Source of the DNA: Ectobius pallidus
Taxonomy: Eukaryota; Arthropoda; Insecta; Blattodea; Ectobiidae
Assembly: GCA_964059195.1 (NCBI GenBank)
Contig: CAXKWD010000011.1
Location: forward strand, 31,482,566 to 31,546,565
Direction: 5' to 3'
DNA length: 64,000 nt
Shown piece by piece: positions 57,401 through 64,000 of this stretch (position 1 is its first letter; each line of letters begins with the position of its first letter). A program made the position numbers and the translations under genes. The notes under the pieces are model-generated. The model saw only the letters and a program-made list of their open reading frames with translations, searched no databases and was not told the DNA's origin.

Positions 57401-60400
57401 AAAAACTGCAATTTAACTGAGGGGTGAAACATGTTTTACTGCTTAAAAGAGAAAATTAGGTAATTCCGCACCCTCTAACAAGTCATCGTGTGAGCTGGGA
57501 ACAGAATTGCTACTTGTATTACAACACAATACAGTTGAGTTAGAAACAAAACCCTTAAAAACGAAATTCTGAATGACGTACAGTACTTGGAAATAAAGCC
57601 ATAAAAAGGAAAATGTGATAACATAAACTGAATCTTTGATCACAATAAACAGCATTTTTCAATGTATCAGTATTAATCTGTACGGGACTTCATAAAAATG
57701 ATAACATTACCCGACTGATAACATTATCTGCGATTACATTAAGCAGCGTTCACTGTATACAAGACAATTCAAGTTTACAACATAACATGAACCATTGTAA
57801 GACTAAATCTGCAAGCACACAGAGCATTGATAGATCAACAACAACCAACTGTCATTGGGCACCAGCAAATAAAATGAATACACATCACACTGGGCATCGA
57901 TCGAAACAAAGAATTACATTACCTCTGGAGTTAAAAGGAACTATGACATGCATAACAGTTATTTAGCACTTTTTGTCCCAATTCTTGAGAAAATATACCC
58001 TGTAATGTCCATGTTGTTGCTATACCCAAGAAGGCTGGGATGAATGCTGTTTAATTTTCATGAGCAAAACATATTAATTCATCAGTTTCCTCTATTAACC
58101 CCAATGAATAGTCTGCAAGGAGGCGATGGGCTCTGTTTTCATGAATGAGTCAATCCTTGCAGCTTATTAGTGATCACTAACATTCGAAGCTGACCGCCTA
58201 CATGATCTCGTGGTCAGCATCGCTGGCTACGGATCCTTAGGCCCGGGTTAAATCCTTGGTACCTCCTCGGATTTTTCTGAGGTAGGTAGATTTAGAACGG
58301 AGTGCACTTAGCCTCAGGATACAAACTGAGGACCTACTTGATGAGAAGTAGCAGCTCCAGTCATGGAAACCATCATTAAGGGCAGTAAGTGTCAACATGC
58401 TGACCATATGCCCCCCCCCCCCCCCAATCCTGCTATCTGCCTATGGTAGATGACACAGTTCCTTCAGGGATGTAGCACCACGGAGTTTAGTTGTTATTTT
58501 TTTAACATTCAAAGATATCTGACAGCAGCCATTGTCATTTGTTTTGTTTTTGTTTATTTGTTTTGTTTGTTAATCACAGTCATTAGATCGATTCAGTGTG
58601 ATAGCTTCTGTAGGATATGGATACTCCAAAGATATATGCAACTTGTGGTTGAGGTTTATTTCATGACCTATATCAATGACTAGATGAACATAACCAGAGA
58701 TGTTACCCTTTCAGTGTTCTGTGTGGTGTCTCAGTGGGTAGTGGTGTTTTTCTCTATTATACTGGCAACGTTTTTTGTCAAAATCTCATTTGAATGAGAT
58801 TTTTCACAGATTCTTAATATTTATGATGTGCTGTTTTCAAATCTGAAAATTGCTTTTTCCTCCATGCTCTGGTTTTCCTGCAATTCTAATGTTTGCATTC
58901 CAGCAGTTTATGTATAACAATAATAACAATAATAATAACATTTATTAGTCATTAAGCATGTTATACATTGCAATAGACGTCGTTATATTAAACAACCTAG
59001 AATACTATATTCAGGCTAGTTAAATCCAAAAATTCATTAATATTATAAAATGGTGACTTTACCAGATAATCATATAAAACTGTTTTAAATCTATTAAGAT
59101 TTACTGTATGTGCTTCACATGGTAGTTTATTAAACAAGGTCACAGACATAGATTTGCACCAGTGTTTAGATTTACTTAATCTGACATGTGCTTCATTTAC
59201 TAAGTATCTATTTCTAGTATAATGTTCATGTATTTCACTTCTAACTGTATGATCCTTTAAATTCATTTTAATTTTAAGAATACAGTAATATATATACATA
59301 TTGACCACTGTTAAGATAGATTCTTTAATAAAAAGAGGTCTACAGTGCTCATTGTAATTTGCACCCGTCAGTATACTTACAGCTTTCTTCTGTAGACATA
59401 AGATTTTATTAGATAAGATAAGATAAGATAAGACATAAGATTTTATTACCATTGCCCCACAGTCGATTACCATATAGGAGAACACTATTAAAAACAGCAT
59501 AAAAAGCATTTTTGACATAGTTTCTTGGAATGAGTTTTTTTAAATGTTGTAAGACATATATCACTCTTGACAACCTCACACACAATGCATCTATGTGAGG
59601 TGCCCATGTTAGTTTATTATCTAGCGTAATCCCCAGTAATTTTATAGTGTTCAAATCACTAACAATTTTTCAGTGTAAACAAAAGTTTTTGTGTTTTATC
59701 TACATTCAAGGTTAGCCCATTTACTGTGAACCACTCAGAACCTTCCATTACGACATTACTATACAAGGCATCAAGTAAATTATCCTGCTCAGTAAAGTAG
59801 AAAGTTGAATCATCTACAAAGAGTACTGTCTTACAATTGACATTTGATGCTAAGTCATTAATAAAAATTAGAAAAATAAGTGGGCCCAATACAGATCCCT
59901 GCGGGACACCACTTTGTATCGGAAGTACATTGGAATATTCACTATTATAACATACAGTCTGAACACGGTCACTTAGATATGATTTAATCAATCTTAATTC
60001 ACCCCCTTTTACCCCATAATATTCAAATTTGGCGCCTATGATCTCATGTGACACCACATCAAACGCCTTTTTAAAATCATGCATTACTGCTACTGTACCT
60101 TTATGTTTTTCAAATCCGGAAATAACCGCAGTGACTAAAGTCTCTACTGCATCCACCGTCGATACTCCCTTTCTAAAGCCATATTGGGCTTCAGTAATCA
60201 TATTATTACTTTCAAAAAAGTCTGTTAATTGATTTTTCATCACTGTCTCAACAACTTTCGAAAAAATTGGAACAATTGATATCGGTCTATAATTTCCCGG
60301 CTTCAATGGATCACCTTTCTTAAAAACCGGTATAATCTTTGCCACTTTTAGCGATTCAGGGTATTTCTCCTCCTCCAGGCATAGGTTAATACATTGCGTA

Positions 60401-63358
60401 AGGGGTACTATAATATAACTTATTATAGATTTTAGTATAAGTTATGTTATGGAAAGGTAATAAGTTAGTATTGTTTAGGTTAATTGTTTCTGTTTTTGTT
60501 CTGATTTTTTTTCCCCCTGATCCTAGCTACAAGGAGATATCAGTGTATAAACAACACAGACAGTTTTTGCTGCACTTGACATATTTGGTCCTGATTTTCA
60601 CTGTTCCATGAATGGATTTTGGTTTTTGCTGCATTTGTGGATAGTTCACATATTTATTCAACAAAGGCGTAATCTAATGTTCTTCGTGAGGCATGACAGA
60701 GTTACAATACTAGTAATGCTTTCCTTTTATTTGGGTTAGTAATAATATGTGTTTATTTCCAGATGGTTGGCACAGAGAAAGTCATCCATACAAGAAGTTG
60801 GAGTATGGTAAATGGGAAATTAACATTCCAGCAAACGGCGATGGTTCTAGTCCAATACCTCACCTGTCTGAAGTCAAGGTAATTTCTTGGAAATTGTCTG
60901 GTCACTCTCAAAAAAAAAAAAAAAAAAAAAAAAAAAACGGGTGTTTGGAATGCCACGTGACAGAAGTGAAACTTCTTTGGCAACGTTGAGAGTGAAATAG
61001 AGGAATACATATAATTATATCAAACGGAAGAAGGAAATCATCTGAATAAAATAAGAAATTCACTTTTCGGCATTTTGAATTGAATATGTAAAAAACAATA
61101 ACACAGTTGTGATAAACTAATGCCCAAACTGTCACTGATCATAGCCACTGTGTTTGTTTACATGAACGGGACATTTTGGTTAAGTTTCTGAGAATGTTAG
61201 TGACATTGCCTCATGCAATGAGTAGAGCCATCTATAATGGTGAAGGGCTCACCACGCCACTAGCTCGAAGCAGTAATAGCCCCCCACTCAATACCTGATA
61301 CCTTTCCCCCGCACGCTCCTGTGGCTCCACTACTTTCGTGACGATTTTGTTTGTAACGCTAGAGCGTAAAGCAACTTTGGGTTAGCTGTCGTTTTACTCC
61401 TAGCGTGCCTAAAGAATTTTCACTTCAAAAATAAAATGATTGTCACGAACATCATTAATGAAAAAGCATGCTTGGTAATCAAGTTAATGTAAGCTAGAAC
61501 CGGTAAAGGCTCTTGGAAAGTAATATTTTCTTGTTCTGTTTAAGTAAAAACTTTAGGGTAAAAAATTATATACACACATTCAAATTTACAAGGTGTAACA
61601 AAAAGGTATGCCAAAACTTTGGGAAAACATTCTTTTCATATAAAGGGTGAAATTATGTTATATTAAAGTTGATTTGTTGAGTATAGTTGACGTCAAGGAG
61701 TTTTGATAACTTCTCTATATCTATTAGTTATACACATCTGGAAAGTTTATTTTTCTGTTTAGGTTGTGATTCGTACTCACAGTGGAGAGTTGGTGGACCG
61801 CCTTTCTCCATGGGCTACTTACGTTGTGCAGCCACCCAGAGTGGAAGGTTTCACGTACAAACAGAGAGTATGGCACCCTCCCGCACATGAGGTTTGTTCA
61901 GATAAACACCACAGGATGTTTTGTGGTTTCATTATTAGAGAACAGTTGCATAATTCTGCCTTATGTAATTTCTCATTCATAATCCTAATTCTAGCTAAGT
62001 ATAGTTCTTTCCAAAACATGAAAGCCTCATCTCATTCCACTCCTCAAGGCCTGGGCTGACTTCGCAGAATGGTTTCACTATGAGCCCCTTCCTAATTATT
62101 GTTCACTAATCCCAGAGTCAGTGTATTTAAAGAGAACCCATTCTTCTGATGTGGAGCCAATGACAACTTTTACACCTGGGTCAGAAAAAAAAAAGGCATA
62201 TTATAACATTGACACAGCAGGTGCAACTATTCATTATGATACAAGACAGTCGACTGAACAATCTGCAGAAAAGAGAGAAAACCTGACAGTGTTGCTTCTT
62301 GGCCTTTAATGAGGATCACCTATTCACTAATCCATACAATTAAGCAGCAGAGGAGAAATGTTATCTGAGTAGTTCAAAGAATGGAAGCTTTAATGTTTTG
62401 GAAATAACTATACCATTAACACCAGGAAGACCAGCATCATTTTGCAACCTAGTAAGGACTTTGACTGGTCATTTTGTCCAGCTGCTTTTTTCATCTCTTT
62501 TTCATGTTTCACTGTACATTATGTTTTGTTATTGAGCAAAAAAAGTTAAAATGACATTTATTCTTTGTGTTAAACAACTATGGTTTTTATTTCATGAAAA
62601 TATTTGAAATTTAAAGTTTTACTGGTGCTAAAAACCATGACGGCGGTAAGGCGTTACTTAAGAGATCAACTGTTTCTGTCCCTGGCCACTACCACAGTTG
62701 ACCACAGTTGACCTCTAACACATCTCATGCTTGTCTTTACTATTCATTCAGTCTCATTATCTTCTGTTTGCCCATTAACTATAACATTCTCAACACTGAG
62801 ATCTTCACAAATAAAAAAATAAAAAACTGCAGTTAAACTGAGGGGGTGAAACATGTTTTGTTGCTTAAAATAAAAAGTAGGAAATACAAAGGTCATCCTG
62901 TGAGCTGGGAACAGGACAGTACTTGGAAATAAAGTCGCAAAAAGGAAAATGTGATAACATACCGTAAACCGAATCTTTGATCACAATAAACAGCATTTTT
63001 TCAATGTGTCAGTATTAATCTGCACGGAACTTCATAAAAGTGATAACATTACTCAACTGATAACATTATCCATGATTACATTAAGCGGTGTACACTGTAT
63101 TGCCATGGTTTATTTTAAATAAGAGCATAGGATATTCGAGAAAATAAATTATAACTTTTTAATCGTGGTCCCTATAATCACAGCTTATATCTATGCTATT
63201 GTTTTGGTTCCAGAGATATCAGTTTAAACATGGTAGAGCAAAAAAACCACTAAGTCTTCGAATATACGAAACTCATGTAGGAATTGCAACAGAAGAACTG
63301 AAGGTTGGCACGTACAAGGAGTTTGCAGAGAAAATTATACCTAGAATAAAGAGACAAG
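52202..63358 (+). CDS. GBE1: Glycogen branching enzyme, first five coding exons (partial gene)
   Basis: Join of 52202-52314, 55412-55581, 60763-60878, 61763-61891 and 63214-63358, running out of the window. It encodes about 224 N-terminal residues of 1,4-alpha-glucan branching enzyme (about 700 residues in animals), a cytosolic enzyme that adds alpha-1,6 branches to glycogen. The visible part covers the N-terminal helix ([20 protein letters not shown]), the CBM48-type beta-sandwich ([48 protein letters not shown]) and the start of the GH13 barrel ([20 protein letters not shown], then [13 protein letters not shown]). Catalytic residues lie downstream. Start choice: ATG at 52202 has A at -3 and G at +4 and opens at the family N-terminus. 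The frame is open through all junctions. Confidence 0.96.
54025..54320. repeat. Inverted pair of tRNA-like SINE heads
   Basis: Two opposite copies form a palindrome with arms of about 128 bp and a loop of about 40 bp. The right arm (54217-54290) folds as a tRNA: acceptor TGCCATG/TATGGCA, D arm GCTC-AGTTGGTTA-GAGC, anticodon stem TCGGC/GCCGA with 7-nt loop ACGGAGA, B box GGTTCAAATC; the T stem is poor. The left (minus) copy has loop ATGGAGA. A nominal GGA anticodon with a short variable arm does not fit a real serine tRNA, so this is tRNA-derived repeat DNA. Adjacent 53850-54000 may be SINE body. Confidence 0.85.
54401..54456. repeat. (AAT)n microsatellite, LINE tail
   Basis: Uninterrupted trinucleotide repeat of about 18 units directly at the 3' end of the minus-strand LINE fragment next to it; probably derived from the LINE tail. 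Confidence 0.9.
54457..54760 (-). pseudogene. LINE 3' end, severely 5'-truncated
   Basis: The minus strand reads [38 protein letters not shown] and stop, the C-terminal tail of a CR1/Jockey-like ORF2 (compare [14 protein letters not shown] in the LINE at 58915-60445), then an untranslated end containing TTGTCTATTGCTGTAATGGC and an ATT tail. Inside the first GBE1 intron, antisense. Confidence 0.72.
54877..55125 (-). pseudogene. Penelope-like GIY-YIG endonuclease fragment
   Basis: The minus strand reads [47 protein letters not shown]. This matches the Penelope-type GIY-YIG block (Tyr-Ile-Gly-x-Thr-x-Arg-Ser ... Arg-x-x-Glu-His ... Glu-Lys-Ser). A short tandem duplication doubles NLKYI. The reverse transcriptase part is absent. 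First GBE1 intron, antisense. Confidence 0.75.
55123..55171. repeat. Poly(T)-poly(G) tract
   Basis: About 24 T followed by GCG and about 18 G. Homopolymers in the first GBE1 intron; lengths may be affected by sequencing. Confidence 0.9.
55412..55581 (+). CDS. GBE1: GBE1 coding exon 2
   Basis: Acceptor TTTGTTTACAG, donor TTCA|GTAAGT. It encodes [20 protein letters not shown]..., then [20 protein letters not shown] and QQVFLTGDF. It forms the first strands of the carbohydrate-binding module 48 domain. Ending in phase 1, it joins exon 3 to give Asn in GDFNGW. Confidence 0.96.
56953..57755. mobile_element. Non-autonomous pogo-like element
   Basis: 803 bp, TA-flanked (56951-56952, 57756-57757). 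Left CAGTGCACACCATTTATTGTG and complement of right CAGTGAACGCTGCTTAATGT, with inner GATAACATTA/CTGATAACAGT motifs. A minus-strand trace ([36 protein letters not shown]) resembles the CENP-B-type second HTH of pogo transposases. A related copy is at 62713-63100. Confidence 0.75.
58186..58440 (+). mobile_element. tRNA-derived SINE
   Basis: GACCGCCTACATGATCTCGT; A-box-like TGATCTCGTGGTCAGC, B-box-like GGGTTAAATCC, body CCTCCTCGGATTTTTCTGAG and CATGGAAACCATCATTAAGG. Ends near a 15-C run. In the second GBE1 intron. The copy at 11745 is a decayed relative. Confidence 0.7.
59000..60440 (-). pseudogene. LINE reverse transcriptase, frame-broken
   Basis: 59659-60345 holds RT motifs in order: [47 protein letters not shown]; motif [15 protein letters not shown]; motif [21 protein letters not shown]; motif [10 protein letters not shown] (FVDD where FADD is usual, both Asp kept). 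Upstream, before the first Met, the frame still reads [20 protein letters not shown]. The C-terminal part continues at 59409-59654 ([20 protein letters not shown]) and 58997-59400 ([20 protein letters not shown]). Frameshifts near 59655 and 59410 break it; the latter is caused by a 37-bp duplication containing GATAA repeats. Confidence 0.88.
59396..59448. repeat. 37-bp duplication with (GATAA)n inside LINE
   Basis: ACATAAGATTTTATTA occurs at 59396-59411 and 59433-59448 with GATAAGATAAGATAAGATAAG between; the added 37 bp shifts the LINE frame. Confidence 0.9.
60763..60878 (+). CDS. GBE1: GBE1 coding exon 3
   Basis: Acceptor TTTATTTCCAG, donor CAAG|GTAATT. It encodes (N)[20 protein letters not shown] and a loop ending [11 protein letters not shown] run of nearly 30 A begins about 30 nt after the donor. 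Confidence 0.95.
60910..60938. repeat. Poly(A) run next to GBE1 exon 3 donor
   Basis: Nearly 30 uninterrupted A, starting about 30 nt into the intron. No recognisable retroelement precedes it. Confidence 0.9.
61763..61891 (+). CDS. GBE1: GBE1 coding exon 4
   Basis: Acceptor TTTCTGTTTAG, donor TGAG|GTTTGT. It encodes [20 protein letters not shown] and then [17 protein letters not shown]. This corresponds to human VVIRSKSGEILYRISPWAKY. Phase 0 at both ends. Confidence 0.96.
62713..63100. mobile_element. Second copy of the pogo-like element (right part)
   Basis: From CTCTAACAC to GTGTACACTG it parallels 57285-57755: GAGGGGGTGAAACATGTTTT, GTGAGCTGGGAACAG, AATCTTTGATCACAATAAAC, GATAACATTACTCAACTGAT. 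The left end is missing and there are internal deletions relative to the other copy. It ends about 113 bp before GBE1 exon 5. Confidence 0.78.
63214..63358 (+). CDS. GBE1: GBE1 coding exon 5
   Basis: Acceptor TTTGGTTCCAG, donor CAAG|GTAAAT. It encodes [20 protein letters not shown], then [20 protein letters not shown] and IIPRIKRQ(G). It enters the GH13 domain; the next exon should begin (G)xTyrAsn and is outside the window. Confidence 0.96.
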
Positions 63359-63679
63359 GTAAATTATAAGTAAGGTTTCTATTTTTGTGCTGTTGTGTGC
63401 TTGTGTGTGTGAGGATTATACATCCATAGCATTGAAATGTTCCAATAAATTAGTCAGAACAAATTGCAGTAAAGAAAATTGAAATAGAGTAATATTTTAG
63501 GTACGGAAAATAGGAATGATTGAAAAACACTACAAAAGTAGGTATGAGCAGTTCATTTTTCTTTTCAGTCAGAAGAAGAGCATTTTTAAAAATACAAATT
63601 AAAATCTAACACTAATCACAGACAATTTGCTGTTTTATTTTACTCAAAAATAATAGTTTCTCTGCCACTTGTATTTTTC

Positions 63680-64000
63680 AGAGCCAAGAAGTAATGAACT
63701 TAGACTTATTTTGGAAAAGCTTATGAAACTGCCTTCGTATGATATGTTTTTGTTATACTGTATTTATGGCTGATAATGGAACTTTTTGTGAGACATGGTC
63801 CTTACTCTTCGGGAAGAACCTAATCTGAGAGTGTTCGAAAACAGGGCGCTTAAGAAAATATTTGGATTTAAGAGAGATGAAAATGGGGACTGGAGAAAAC
63901 TGCATAATAACGAGCTTCATAACCTGTACTCTTCACCGAACATAATAAGGGTAATTACTCGTAAATCACAGAGGATGAGATGGGCTGGACATGTTTTGCA
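63680..64000 (+). pseudogene. LINE reverse transcriptase C-terminal fragment, cut by window end
   Basis: The plus strand reads, from about 63792, LTLREEPNLRVFENRALKKI, FGFKRDENGDWRKLHNNELH, NLYSSPNIIRVITRKSQRMR and WAGHVL, a very common ORF2 tail of insect non-LTR elements. A frameshift precedes it (the CETWS part is out of frame). In the GBE1 intron after exon 5, sense orientation. Confidence 0.85.

Larger units (their letters stand above)
58915..60445 (-). mobile_element. 5'-truncated CR1/Jockey-like LINE
   Basis: The coding part starts inside the reverse transcriptase and runs to a C-terminal tail ([14 protein letters not shown]) followed by an AATAAC-rich 3' end at about 58912-58942. It lies antisense in GBE1 intron 2. 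Coding-like sequence stops near 60445, taken as the truncation point; a convincing target duplication was not found. Confidence 0.88.

Noticed and set aside
58915..60445. Target duplication TTATGT or TATAAC for the large LINE
   Set aside because: Matches are only 5-6 bp and several alternatives exist; not convincing.

Overview
This is a window of insect nuclear DNA. It is AT-rich, has long introns, and is dense with old transposons. The two host genes encode animal proteins with GT-AG introns. The repeat fauna (Tc1/mariner, pogo/Tigger, hAT, CR1/Jockey-like LINEs, Penelope-type fragments and several tRNA-derived SINE families) fits a large insect genome such as a cockroach or termite. The species is inferred, not proven.

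Host genes, both on the + strand. (1) ST7 (suppressor of tumorigenicity 7 homolog): ten exons from 12716 to 39995 that join in one uninterrupted frame of 505 codons. An upstream exon for the vertebrate-type N-terminus is not visible here. (2) GBE1 (glycogen branching enzyme): start codon at 52202 and the first five coding exons to 63358. The catalytic part lies beyond the window. About 12 kb of repeat-rich intergenic DNA (39996-52201) separates them.

Layout. 1-12.7 kb: intergenic; hAT elements with clear 8-bp target duplications (1242-1674, 5275-5594, 6289-6843), a 706-bp foldback (7413-8118) and a Tigger MITE (12166-12514). 12.7-40 kb: ST7, whose introns hold a mariner pseudogene, a 5'-truncated LINE (20780-22098), a 2.3-kb Tigger (25647-27982) with a nested LINE tail, Tc1-type transposase remnants, a snap-back mariner (34383-34990), SINEs and several palindromes. 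40-52.2 kb: intergenic, with tandem duplications, MITEs, a SINE nested in a Tigger, and a hAT MITE. 52.2-64 kb: GBE1, with a tRNA-like SINE palindrome, a Penelope GIY-YIG fragment, two LINE 3' ends and a non-autonomous transposon.

Most notable observations. The palindromic octamer TAGGCCTA occurs at least 11 times where about one is expected. One of three related Tc1 fragments shows it as a clean 6-bp insertion at a TA (TA to TA-GGCC-TA). A LINE landed at the probable branch point of ST7 intron 4, and its target duplication carries a branch-point-like CTAAC. ST7 may have a 33-nt micro-exon. Hammerhead-ribozyme-like cores appear in three Penelope-like or foldback segments.

All exon borders come from splice dinucleotides, frame continuity and recalled family sequence. 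No search or alignment was run.
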